Assembly (NCBI GenBank): GCA_019009955.1
Contig: CM032229.1
Coordinates: forward strand, 149,901,501 to 149,965,500
Length of the DNA stretch: 64,000 bases
Source: Riptortus pedestris
Taxonomy: Eukaryota; Arthropoda; Insecta; Hemiptera; Alydidae
Direction of reading: 5' to 3'
Shown here in pieces: positions 36,522-47,641 of this stretch. Each line of letters opens with the position of its first letter. Positions within the stretch are counted from its first letter, which is position 1. Position numbers and translations under genes: made by a program. The notes below the pieces were generated by a model. It was not told the DNA's origin and searched no databases. It saw only the letters and a list, made by a program, of their open reading frames with translations.

Positions 36522-37574
36522 CAAAAAAAAAAAAAAAAGTGAAAATAATTAGTTTGTTTTATTTCATCCAACTAACTTTAGAGCTAACAAATATCATAGT
36601 CATCAACAAGATTTAACACTAGTTGTTTTTTCCATTTTTACCAAGGGGGGGATATAATTGTAATTAATTTTAAAAATAAATGAGAAACAAAAAAAATATT
36701 AATGCAAATAGTAATTAAAAAATAAATGATAAATTAATATATAAATTTATGTTAATACGAAACACTATATTAGCAATAATTTTACTTAATTTATGTGTGA
36801 AATATAAGAGCATTTTTGATAAGATACATATATTCTATAAACTTTTCATTATTACTAAAGTTTCAAAGTTCGGGAAGCTGATACAAATGAAAGAAAATTA
36901 TGTACAACAGATTGTCTAATCTTAATAGGTTTTTAGGCTGTTGTAAAAGAGGAGATTAATATTCCGTTATTCATAAGATAATAGGAAGGCATTGTTATTG
37001 CAAACAATAAAAGTCAAATAATTCCGAAGGAGGGGGGTGAGAGTTAGGAAGAGCGGGGAACAATTTTTGTGCGGGCGAGCCCCGAGGAGTTCTAATTACG
37101 AGCAGAGACTTTGCCGACGCTAAAGCAATGGAACAGTACAATAATTAACAAAATTCCCTTCTGAGTGTGTACTTGGGAGAGAAGTTTGTGGCAATTCCAC
37201 CTCGAGGGCCGGCCATCTTTGTTTAATTATAGTTTTGTTTCCTCCCCCGACGCCACCGGCGCTCCACCAATTCTCCCGGGGATCAGCGGGCTTTCCTTCC
37301 TATACTTCTCATCTGCTGCTTTGGAACTTTCACCTAACCTACACCCCGTCTCCTCAAACCCATTTATTTAGGTCCTATTAGCCCTCAGACCTAATCATAT
37401 GTTTCGAATTGCTTTGAACAGCTGAGGACATTTAGCTAGCGCCATTAGGCCACCTTTAAGGGTTGTATACTGTTAGGGAGTGAATATTATAATGAAAGAT
37501 TTATATATCTCTTTGGAATTGTAAGATATAGGTTAGGTGTAGAAACATATGTTTTGTAGATACACAAGAAAGGT
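36522..37574. other. Low-copy DNA, candidate conserved noncoding segment
   Basis: 36522-37000 is AT-rich and unassigned. 37020-37380 is GC-richer and free of the repeats found elsewhere, with homeodomain-type TAATTA motifs (CTAATTACGAGCAG, AATAATTAACAAAATTCCC, TTTAATTATAG). The plus-strand frame 37165-37371 has no known domain. It is the best candidate for unique functional DNA in the window, but this rests on composition only. Confidence 0.4.
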
Positions 37575-37699
37575 TTTAGCAGATTTCCCTTAAGGGAAAT
37601 GTGCTAATGAGGTTGTACTCATGACGGAATTTTCGAAATTTTTCTTCAAATGTCCATCGATCCTACCTAGTAGATGACGAAAATGAGGTCCATTCAAAA

Positions 37700-37759
<60 letters not shown>

Positions 37760-37760
37760 T
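37575..37760 (+). mobile_element. Family A 5' end and (TA)n, left part of nested block
   Basis: TTTTAGCAGATTTCCCTTAA with its palindrome opens the copy, then GACGAAAATGAGGTCCATTC and (TA)n (37704-37760). Family B sequence starts directly in the TA tract. The missing 3' part may be the fragment at 43186-43712 in the same orientation, which would make everything between them nested insertions. Confidence 0.72.
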
Positions 37761-39352
37761 AGCTTAGATACCCGGCTTCGCTCGGGAATTCATTTGAGGC
37801 TGAATGGTGATGGTATATTTTTGGCAAGGCTTTACATTGCACAATATTTTGACATTTACCCGTTCCAGTGTTTAGGGTTAATACCCCTTGGTTTGGCATT
37901 TGTTAATAATAAAATTATTTTTTTTATGTAAAACTTCACTGTCCTGCATATTGTCATATTTGCCGTATCCTGTGCATTATGCATAGATTTGAATTATTAA
38001 GGAGAAAATATTGATATACATTTGAATTAATTTTTTCAGGTGAGGTACCTGGTAGTTCATATTGAAAAGAAGTGTTGAGCAAATTTCTCTAAATAACAAA
38101 ATAAACAACTTTTGATATGTGCATATTTGCCGAAAACCCAATAGGAAATCATTATTATTAATTTCATGCCTCCCTTATAACCACCACTCCTGCCCGTCCC
38201 TAGAAATGTTAGAATGGCTTATTATAAGGAAGGCGTTAGTGCTAATACACATAATGAGTGTTTTATTTAGTTCGGTTGAGTCTTTTGTGCCAAATAAAAT
38301 TGTTGTCTCCCGCTATAATTTTTAGCGTATAACGTCTTAATATTTCGGTATACGATGATAGTGTATATAAAAAAAAAGTTTCTCTAAATAACAAAATAAA
38401 CAACTTTTGTTATGTGCATATTTGCCGAAAATGCAATAGGAAGCGAAATATCACTATTATAAATTTCAGGCGTTCCTTATAACCCCCACTCCTGCCCGTC
38501 CCCAGAAATGTTAGTATAGCTTATTATAATGAAGGCGTTAGTACTAATTCACATAACCAGTTTGGTTTAATTCGGTTGAGTTTTTAGTGCCAAATAAAAT
38601 TGTGGACTCCCACTTTAGTTTATAGCGTATAACTCATTTATGCTTCCGTATACGGCAAAAGTGCATTTACAAAAGTTACTCTAAACAACAAAATAAACAA
38701 CTTTTGTTATGTGCATATTTGCTGAAAAAGCAATAGGAAACGAAATATCGCTATTTTTAATTTCTGGTCTCCCTTATAACCCCCACTCCTGCCCGTCCCT
38801 AGAAATGTTAGTATGGCTTATTATAAGTAAATCGTTAGTATTATTTCACACAGCGAGTTTGTTTTAGTTCGGTTGAGTCTTTTATGCCAAATAAAATTGT
38901 GGACTCCCGCTATAGTGTTTAGCGTATAACTCATTTATACTTCCGTATACGGCAAAAGTGCATATAACAAAAGTTACTCTAAATTACAAAATAAACAACT
39001 TTTGTTATGAGCATATTTGCTGAAAAAGCAATAGAAAATGAAATATCGCTATTTTTAATTTCAGGCCTCCCTTATAACCCCCACTCTTGTTCGTCTTAGA
39101 GAACATTAATATAGCCTAAAGTCTAAGTTGGGCTAGTAGTAATATACATACCAAGTTTCATAAAATTCGGTTTAGCCGTTTATGCGTGAAAAGGTAACAA
39201 ACAAACAAACAAACAAACAAATAAACAAATAAACAAACAAACAAACAAACAGATACCAAAGAAACAAAATGCAGTTATGGTGTCTATGACATGTGAAACG
39301 AAAAGTTATCGTGAAATTTCGCGAAAAAAATCAATGTACAGACAGAGGTTAC

Positions 39353-39357
<5 letters not shown>
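37761..39357 (-). mobile_element. Family B Helitron, most complete copy
   Basis: On the minus strand the 3' end reads CCCGAGCGAAGCCGGG, then 12 nt ending in CTAG, followed by TA. Hairpin plus CTRR end matches canonical Helitrons. The interior holds four tandem units of about 297 bp, with AACAACTTTTG starts near 38105, 38400, 38697 and 38994. Each carries ATAACAAAAGTT and its complement as a hairpin. The other end has TTCGGTTTAGCCGTTTATGC, an (AAAC)n run and GAGGTTACAATTTTATATAT. No Rep/helicase gene is present. The expected 5' TC end could not be fixed because it merges into TA repeats. Confidence 0.68.
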
Positions 39358-39405
<48 letters not shown>

Positions 39406-39433
39406 TGTGTGTGTATATATATATATATATATT

Positions 39434-40677
39434 CAGGGTGTCTCCAAACCGCTGATTATCCCCGCCGGTTAAATTTTTGTAATTGGTACAAAGAACAATT
39501 GCAAAACGATGTAAACTTAAGTTCGAAAGTAATCTGGACGGACGAAGCGACTTTTCCACGTGCGGGCATATTCAATCAAAGAAACTACCACCTTTGGGCA
39601 CATGAAAATCCCCGCGCTGTTAGAGAATTTCACTACCATCATGAGTTTTCTGTAAACGTGTGTGTCGGTCTTTGTTATAATCGCAGAATAGGTCCCGTAT
39701 TTTTACCTGCTCGACTTCACGCTGAAAGTTATCATCTATTCCTGCAGAATGACTTACGGGCACTTTTGGAAGATATCCCTTTGGAAACAAGGCTTGAGAG
39801 CTGGTTTCAACTCGATGGTTGTCCTGCACATTACGGAAGGGCCGTACGAGACTGGTTGAACATCAACTACCCAGGTCGCTGGATAGGACGAGGTGGGCCG
39901 GTGCCTTGGCCTCCCCTGTCTCCGGACCTCACGCCACTAGATTTCTTCGTGTGGGGATACGTGAAAGAAAATGTCTACCGAGAGCCCGTCCGCACAAGGG
40001 ATGACCTCATCGATCGCATCAGAATGGTTTGCAACCAGCTCACCGCAGAACAATGTTTAAATGCAGTGCGATCTGCGAGTACGCGATGTGATGCGTGTAT
40101 TGCAGCGAGAGGCCAGCACTTCGAACAACATTTACGTTGAAGCTTTAGAAATTAACGATGTAATTTTAGAGAAGGTAAAACCTTCAAAAATTTTCAGGTT
40201 TTTTTTTTCTCACTAAGGTAGACCCATATAAAAACTGAAACATTAATGTTTTCCAAGTAAGAATATTTAATTATTTTATTAATTTTCTAAATTTTTAATC
40301 TTTTTTTATGTTTTAATCTTCAGTTATTGTTCATAATGTTATCTACTTTAAATAGGTAATTTTTTTTATACTATGAATATTTGAATAAAAAAAGTATTTA
40401 TTATTTTTTCTTAATAAAAAATAATTTTTTTTTTCAATTACCTTTCTGTTAGTATAATATTAGAATACAATAATTGGATTGGAATAACATTTATTGCTAA
40501 AATACATTCAAGGAATAAAATTCGCTCTTCCATTGGCCTTAACTAGTTTTTGCTCAACTATTTTTAGTTTTTTGTGATTTTCTCGAAAACGAAGCGAAAA
40601 CGAGGCATATGCCAGAGGACTTTTTGTTTTAGTTTTTCGATCCCTAAAGTTTGCCCGTTTCGTTTGGGGACACCCTG
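39434..40677 (+). mobile_element. Mariner-like element with DD41D spacing, internally deleted
   Basis: Terminal inverted repeats CAGGGTGTCTCCAAAC (39434-39449) and its complement at 40662-40677 (one mismatch in 16) bound 1244 bp. It lies in a (TA)n tract, in keeping with TA target choice. The left repeat is joined almost directly to the middle of the transposase, so the DNA-binding N-terminal half has been deleted. About 520 bp of AT-rich noncoding DNA follows the stop codon. Confidence 0.88.
39451..40140 (+). pseudogene. Mariner-family transposase, catalytic domain only
   Basis: The frame is open from ADYPRRLNFCNWYKEQLQND onward and ends at a natural stop at 40140. Catalytic residues are visible: WTDEATF (first Asp, 39541-39543), LDGCPAHYGRAVRDWL (second Asp, 39814-39816) and SPDLTPLDFFVWGYVKENVY (third Asp, 39940-39942). 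I count 41 residues between the second and third Asp, the DD41D pattern described for the rosa-like branch of mariners. RWIGRGGP and PRAGIFNQRNYHLW are typical of the group. The upstream ATG at 39277 lies in family B sequence outside the element, so it is not the native start. The helix-turn-helix domains are absent, yet the catalytic domain has no stop or shift, suggesting a young deletion derivative. Confidence 0.88.
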
Positions 40678-40867
40678 TATATATGTGTGTGTGTGTGTGT
40701 GTATATGTATGGACATAAGCATGATAATTAAGTACAAAAATTGAGGAAACTAACCAAACTAAAAACGGTGAAATCGAAAATGCGATGCAGAGACATATCA
40801 GGCCACTGGAGCAGAAAGGCGATTACTTCACAATAATAACATTTCCCAGTGATATTGACTAAAAAGT

Positions 40868-40940
<73 letters not shown>

Positions 40941-41290
40941 TATTTATATTAATATTGATTGTGTACAATTTAACATTTTGCAAAAAATGCTAAAATTCCA
41001 AAAAGGCAATTGGAGGAGACAGGAAGCGGATTGTGAAGATATAGTGGTGCGTAGCGTGAAAACATGGAGCAGGACTGGCTCTAAATCTCTACCAAACAAA
41101 TCGGCCCAAAGCTACGGCAAAAACGCTCGCCAATGAATTTCTCTCTGCGCCAACGCCTCCCCTCGCCCGTCTAAATATTCAAAGTGTCAGCCGTGCGCCC
41201 GCACCATCTGTGCTCTTTACATATGGTGTGCTGAGCTTCGGAGTTTACGAGGGAATACACTGTATGCAGTTACATGCTCTATACCACGAA
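40678..41290. other. Microsatellites and low-copy DNA
   Basis: (GT)n at 40684-40702 and (GT)n-(AT)n at 40871-40940. 40990-41290 is GC-richer and carries no repeat seen elsewhere in the window; no recognisable coding region. Confidence 0.45.
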
Positions 41291-41418
<128 letters not shown>

Positions 41419-41640
41419 AAATAAATTGGGATTATATTTATCTTCGGATACCGAAAACTCCAACTCTCGTTAACTTTGATTCATGAGTCTATAACCTATA
41501 ACGTCCACTGATTGTACAGTTCAAAACTAAATCATCAAGTTTTAAAAATCAACTTATATGGGATAACTAATATATAGTTTTATTTTATTTCTTACATTTT
41601 TTACAACTATTTGTAATTTTAAAACATCAACTAGAAGCTT

Positions 41641-42132
41641 AGTGTGGGTGGAAGGCCAGTGCTAATACACATACTGGCTTGAGTCTTTTGTGCCAAATAA
41701 AATTGTGGACTCCCGCTATAGTTTTTAGCGTATAACTCATTTATACTTCCGTATACGGCAAAAGTGTATATATCAAAAGTTACTCTAGATTACAAAATAA
41801 ACAACTTTTGTTATGTGCATATTTGCTGAAAAAGCAATAGGAAACGAAATATCGCTATTTTTAATTTCGGGCCTCCCTTATAACCCCAACTCTTGTTCGT
41901 CTCAGAGAATATTAATTTAACCTAAAGTCTACGTTGGGCTAGTAGTAATATACATACCAAGTTTCATAAAATTCGGTTCAGCCGTTTATGCGTGAAAAGG
42001 TAACTAACAAACAAACAAACAGACACGAAAGAAACGTAGTAAATGTAGTTATGGTGTCTATGGCATGTGAAACGAAAATTTATCGTGAAATTTCGCGAAA
42101 AAAATCAATGTACAGACAGAGGTTACAATTTT
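41641..42132 (-). mobile_element. Family B Helitron, partial
   Basis: Contains one unit (TGGACTCCCGCTATAGTTTT, ACAAAATAAACAACTTTTGT), the TTCGGTTCAGCCGTTTATGC segment and the GAGGTTACAATTTTATATAT end. The CTAG/hairpin end is missing. It stops at a 22-bp TA run, across which an inverted family B copy begins. Confidence 0.68.
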
Positions 42133-42154
42133 ATATATATATATATATATATAT

Positions 42155-43138
42155 GCACATAACAAAAGTTATTTATTTTGTAATTTAGAGTAACTTTTGT
42201 TATATGTACTTTTAACGTACACGGAAGTATAAATGAGTTATACGCTAAAAACTATAGCGGGAGTCCACAATTTTATTTGGCACAAAAGACTCAACCGAAC
42301 TAAACCAAACTCGCTATGTGAATTAATACTAACGATGTCCTTATAATAAGCCATACTAACATTTCTAGGGACGGGCAGGAGTGGGGGTTATAAGGGAGGC
42401 CAGAAATTAAAAATAGCGATATTTAGTTTCCTATTGCTTTTTCAGCAAATATTCACATAACAAAAGTTGTTTATTTTGTTATTTAGAGTAAGTTTTGCTA
42501 AATACACTTTTGCCGTATACGGAAGTATAAATGAGTTATACGCTAAAAACTATAGCCGGAGTCCACAATTTTATTTGGCACAAAAGACTCAACCGAACTA
42601 AACCAAACTCGCTATGTGAATTAATACTAACGATTCCCTTATAATAAGTCATTCTAACATTTCTAGGGACGGGCAGGAGTGGGGGTTATAAGGGTGGTCT
42701 GAAATTAAAAATAGTGATATTTTGTTTCCTATTGGGGGTTTTGGCAAATATGTACATAACAAAAGTTGTTTATTTTGTTATTTAGAGAAACTTTTGTTAT
42801 TTACAATATCGTCGTATACCGAAGTATAAATGCGTTATACGCTAAAAATTATAGCGGGAGTCAACAATTTTATTTGGCACAAAAGACTGTGTATTAGCAC
42901 TAACGCTTTCCTTATAATAAGCCATACTAACATTTCTAGGAACGGGCAGGAGTGGAGGTTATAAAGAAGGCCTGAATTTACAAATTTTATTATTAACAAA
43001 TCCCCAGAAATGACGGGCATTAGCCCTAAACGGTGGGACGGGTAGTCAAAATATTGTGCAAAGTAAAGCCTTGCCAAAAAAATACCATCACCATCCAGCC
43101 TCAAATGAATTCCCGGGCGAAGCCGGGTATCTGAGCTA

Positions 43139-43139
<1 letters not shown>
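42155..43139 (+). mobile_element. Family B Helitron, inverted partner copy
   Basis: Three units of about 297 bp run here, then the terminal region TCACCATCCAGCCTCAAATG, the hairpin CCCGGGCGAAGCCGGG and TATCTGAGCTAG ending at 43139 just before (TA)n. This is the cleanest canonical 3' terminus of family B. With the preceding copy it forms a large inverted arrangement around 42133-42154. Confidence 0.72.
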
Positions 43140-43185
<46 letters not shown>

Positions 43186-43189
<4 letters not shown>

Positions 43190-43712
43190 TTCTTTATCTT
43201 GAATATTAACCGAGATATTTGCATTTTTTAGTTTTCAGCCTTCAGCAAACCTCACTTCCACTCATGTTACATAAAAACACTCTGTTATATATTAAACCAT
43301 TTTATTCGAAACCTAAACTCCAAATATCGTTTTTAAAAGACCTTTGATATACGAGATACATTCACATATGTTCTGGTGACCCTCCCCCCCCCCCTGTCTT
43401 AAGTTGTTGGACTAGTAAAATTTGATTGATTGAGGTAAAAATGATTCTGGTTCATTTAAGTTACAGTACTAAATATAGTAAATATATCCCATCAAATTAA
43501 TGCTTTATATTCAGATATATTACAGTAATGGTTTTTCTTTCCGGTAAGAGTTGGCAGAACTGTTTGTTTATGTTTCAGATGCTTTCCGTTGGAAGGTTTC
43601 TTATTATGGTTATATTTATTCACTTAATATTCACGGTGGTGTTGTGTCACAAATATGTAGATTTATCTATTGTTAATCTTCACGAGGGAAATCTGCTTAG
43701 TTTACGCAGCCC
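43186..43712 (+). mobile_element. Family A Helentron-like element, 3' part, long subtype
   Basis: It starts after (TA)n at ATTCTTTATCTTGAATATTA, follows the long-subtype right half and reaches GGGAAATCTGCTTAGTTTAC and GCAGCCC, where it breaks inside the terminal hairpin. The next bases, GTTCAGCCGTTTATG, match a family B internal motif. It may be the far end of the copy that starts at 37575. Confidence 0.72.
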
Positions 43713-44363
43713 GTTCAGCCGTTTATGATTTTATAAAGGACATAAAAACAAACATTCATTTTTATATATAAAGATGTAATATCAGTTAATAATTTTTCTT
43801 AAAAGCTCTTTTCTTTTTTGCAGGTTTCAGTTAATAAATATTTATTTCGTGAAATGCATTTATATGTACATAATCAGCTGACATGTACGTCTACCTATAG
43901 AACTTGACTTATAAGGCAAATATCAAAGCAAACTATTGGGATGCAAATCTTCAAACTTGCTCTATTCAGACAGCACCTGGAACATCAAAGGAAATAACTT
44001 CAAAGTTACTAGATCGATTTTCCTCGACACCAGCCTGGAATAGATATGCAACGGCTGAAAGAAAGAGTCTGCCATTGGCAACAGATAGGAGATGTCTTCT
44101 ATATTTTAGTTAATTTCTTCTTCCGGTTTTCAACAAATACATGGCCATTATATTCCCACAAAGCCCCAGCTAAGATGTAGGAAGCAGGCGGATGTTGCTT
44201 GACGACATTCTGGTCTTTATTGGATTTAGGCGAAATATATTGTGAGATTTTTCAAACCAGATTTTCAAATACTTAGGGGCTTTGGCTCCTGAAACTTAAA
44301 GTATATTAAATAAGGAGAATGCAATGAAGAGTCGTCTACAGACTATTTGTATGAAATCAAACA
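43713..44363. other. Unassigned sequence
   Basis: The first about 50 bp resemble a family B internal segment. The rest, including frame 43904-44113, is not recognised. Confidence 0.4.
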
Positions 44364-45501
44364 CAGGGTGCGCCAGAGAAACTTACTTATTTGAAAATAC
44401 ACCCGAGCGATGGGTTGGGCGGGCAGAGAAGTGGGAGGGGGCCCAATCTGGATTGATTGGCAAGTCCCCAAATTTGTTTCCCGTTATAGTCAGTTGTCAT
44501 CATGCTCTGGTCTAGAGAGCTGTAGGCCTTCGCCTTCGAGAGCTTCATTTCTAATGGTTGCTAACTTGTTGCTACGCACGATTCTGTCGTGGGTTAACTC
44601 ATTTCAGGACTGTGGAAGTGTCGCTAAACACAGAAATGGACATCAATGGACGACCAAAACTCCAGAAAATGTCGATAGATTGAAGCAGTCATTTCTCCGT
44701 TCTTCGATGCTGCCCTGGGAATTTCTGACATCACTGTTCGATGAATTCTCCAATAAGACCTTAAATTTCATCCCTATACATTGACTGCAGTGTATGAATT
44801 AGCTGAATGCGATTTTGTTGCCCGTCAAAATGCATGTGAAGTGCTGCTTGACAACCTGCCTCAAGAAGCGATCGTTTTTTTCAGTGACGAGGCTTCTTTC
44901 ACATATCCCGGCATTGTCAACATGCGTTATTGGAGTGGTGACAACCCGCGTGAACATCCAAAAGAGCTACTTCATTGTGAACGAGTTACTGTCTGGCGTG
45001 CGATATCGGTAATGGGAATAATTGATCCCTATTGTTTTGAAGAAAACGAACGCGCAGTTACAGGAACATGATCGAGGATTTTTTTCTTCCAAATTTTGAA
45101 GAAATGGAACCACAGCCGAAGTCTGAATGAATTTGTTGTGACAACATTTCCCCCGACCACCTCATCTCTCTCAGAGATCTCCCAGATTTGGCTCCATGCT
45201 ATTTTTGATTTTTTTTATGAAGTTATTTGAAATCCCTGGTTTATGTCGATGGACCACGTACAATAGCTCACCTGAAGAACAGCATCCGCGAAGCCATTGC
45301 CAACATGACGATTGATATGCTGCAAAGAGTGGAGACTAACTTCAAAAATCGACTTAATAAGTGTTTTCGCAGCCAACTGATGTCATTTTCAAGATTGTAT
45401 GAAAAAAAAATTGGATTATTTTATTCTCAAATAAAACAATAACAGAAGTACTTTTGCTTTTATTGACCTTTCAAATATGTAAGTTTCTCTGGCGCACCCT
45501 G
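44364..45501 (+). mobile_element. Mariner-like element, near-full TIRs, 1138 bp
   Basis: Terminal repeats CAGGGTGCGCCAGAGAAACT (left) and its exact complement (right) continue as TACTTATTTGAAA against TTTCAAATATGTA for about 33 bp. The right flank is TATATG; the expected TA on the left reads CA. The TIRs are distinct from those of the 39.4-kb element, so this is a separate family. Confidence 0.9.
44410..45442 (+). pseudogene. Broken mariner-family transposase
   Basis: Pieces appear in order with frameshifts: an N-terminal part with ILSWVNSFQDCGSVAKHRNG and TPENVDRLKQSFLRSS (helix-turn-helix and linker), then VYELAECDFVARQNACEVLL and FFSDEASFTYPGIVNMRYW (first catalytic Asp, 44886-44888). Next comes a decayed segment with stops, DLPDLAP (remnant of the third-Asp box), and finally SLVYVDGPRTIAHLKNSIRE to the C terminus. 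The second Asp region is deleted between about 45080 and 45190. The gene cannot make an active transposase, although its TIRs look usable by a helper. Confidence 0.85.
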
Positions 45502-46452
45502 TATATGATGTATTTTATTTACAAAACAAATGGCTTAATAGACTACATTATAATGGAAATCCATAAAAGTGATTTAAAATTTTCAATTTGTGTATTTAAA
45601 AAAAATATGATATGTATATTAACTTTTCTGTATATTACTAAAATATAAAATAGGTAAACAGATTTTAGAAATTAGCTGTATAATTTTTCATAAAAACAAA
45701 ATTAAAAAAGACATAATTAAACAGACAAAACTTCAATTTTACTCAGTAAAATAACGAAATAATGGAATGAATTTTTAACTAAGCCCTTTAAATCATTTTT
45801 CAATTAACAGATAAAACTTTTTAATTCAAACATTAAGAAAACAAATTGTAAATCTGTTTTCTGTTAATCTTTTCTCAGTCTGCTACAAAGAAAAGTATTG
45901 AAAATTTTATATTTCTTAAAAAGAGTCTTTGTCTGAAGCAAAATCTGGCAAAATATAATACTAAATGCTTTCTCCGTGCTTTTAATTTTTTTTTACTAAC
46001 TCTTTGACCCCCACCCCATTACCTAATTACAGTTGACGAGGGGCAAAAAAAGGAGGTGGGGAAATAAAAAAGGTGATGAAGGCTTATCCAAGCTCAGAGA
46101 TAACGTCTTGAAAGTTTACCGTAGAGGTGAAGAGACTTAGACTGAGTCAGCAAAGTTATTAACTTTAAATTATCCCCTCTGACATCCACAAACGAAAAAA
46201 CCCCAGAGGAGGACTTAGAACCCATTTTTCCTTTAAGGAAAAGCTCATTCTCATTTTCTTATTTGTTTGAAAATGCTTTAATTTCTGTAATTAACCTTGC
46301 ATTCGCAGTTTTTTTTCTTAAAACATTTATTAAGGGGAAATGACGTTTAGATTGGAATGATGATATAAGCATATTGGAATAAACATTGATTAACGGATTG
46401 GTAGAGCTTCGTAATGAAACCATTTGGAAAGAGTTAGTCCACAACTGAAGTC
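45502..46452. other. Unassigned AT-rich sequence
   Basis: Nothing recognised. Confidence 0.45.
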
Positions 46453-46476
46453 AGTCTAGTGAATATCTTTATGTTA

Positions 46477-47617
46477 ACTATTTATATGGGTTTTCATACA
46501 AAAAAAAGATACTAAAATAAATACAAAATACATACAATAAACCATTATCAATATCACAATATATTGAAGCTGAAAACAACTCCTTACATAAACTGGGGGC
46601 TTCCTAACCCCAACATTGTCCCAAGGGGACTTTATTAATAAAGGTTCAAGCACCCTGAGAAAGAGTTCAGCCTGTCTACTTGCCAAAAACAAAAACAAAA
46701 ACCAAGAATAATGATATAATACATTAAAAAAAAAACAACAACACAACACATAAAAATAGTAAATGCCACTACACTCTTGGCCTTGGAAATCGTTCGTCAA
46801 GAGGGGTTACTCTTCCAGCCTCAGCCAGTGTGTCTTGTCCTCCACACAGTTGTCCATTCTTCGCTGGAAACACGCCCCAGACTGTCCAGGAACCGCGAAG
46901 AACAAGGATGCTGATCCACTGCATTGCTGTACTGCTCATGCCTAAATCTCGCAATCCGTCGGTACTCTTCTTACACCAGACACATTTGTAAGACAGGGTG
47001 ACTGGGAGTACCCGGACCACGCCTAGCTCAACCTCGGCGACCTGAGCAACCGCCCTCTTCAGCTCCAACCTGTCGTATTTCTCTTTCTTCCTCTGAAAGA
47101 TGTTCTCCAATGGTCCCGATGCAGTAACAATATGTACATCAATAACAGCCAAAGTTGTCCTCCACTTAACAACTTAGTCTGGCCGAAATTATCCAAACAA
47201 AGGTTACGAATAAATTCCCGTACCAGGTACTCCATCCTCGCATTACAAAGCCCTGCCTTACAAAGCGAACCACTTCATTATGCCAGCGGATTCCAATTCT
47301 CTTGGTAGCAATACAATTGTCTAAAACAAGACCAGCCGTCTCCAATGGTCCACAGCCAGATCGGCACATGGCAATCCTAATCATATCCGGCTTACCCCAA
47401 GATGTCCTCACCCGGGTAGGAATAGCCCCTCCTACAATCTTAATAAAGGCGACAAAATGCCTTCCTGACAAATCTTCTGCTCTTGAACGTGACCATGCTG
47501 TAGAAGCTGGAACCTTACCACATTCGCTCATGTCCTTGCAGTCTACACTCGCATACAATGCACTCATACAAAGCTCACACACACTTTCAATACTATCCGG
47601 AAGCACCAAATGAGATT
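46477..47617 (-). mobile_element. 5'-truncated R2-like (RLE-type) LINE insertion
   Basis: The insert is bounded by 24-bp direct repeats, AGTCTAGTGAATATCTTTAT GTTA at 46453-46476 and AGTCTAGCAAATATCTTTAT GTTA at 47618-47641 (22 of 24 identical), read as target-site duplications. Its 5' end is cut inside the C-terminal coding region, typical of incomplete target-primed reverse transcription. The 3' untranslated part is AT-rich without a clear poly(A) tail. Confidence 0.75.
46769..47609 (-). pseudogene. R2-clade zinc knuckle and restriction-like endonuclease relic
   Basis: The first frame (47609-47166) includes FVAFIKIVGGAIPTRVRTSW and the zinc knuckle CRSGCGPLETAGLVLDNC, in which the usual His is Leu, followed by IATKRIGIRWHNEVVRFV. 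The second frame (47152-46769) continues with AVIDVHIVTASGPLENIFQR, the hydrophobic-Asp strand of the restriction-like endonuclease, then KYDRLELKRAVAQVAEVELG and LPVTLSYKCVWCKKSTDGLR. Zinc knuckle followed by endonuclease is the C-terminal order of R2/R4-type LINEs. The strand with the preceding PD motif is missing at the frame break, so it is inactive. Confidence 0.82.
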
Positions 47618-47641
47618 AGTCTAGCAAATATCTTTATGTTA

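Noticed and set aside
39277..39450. ATG at 39277 as transposase start
   Set aside because: It lies in family B Helitron sequence and the frame reads through TA repeats before the mariner TIR, so it is a chance fusion.
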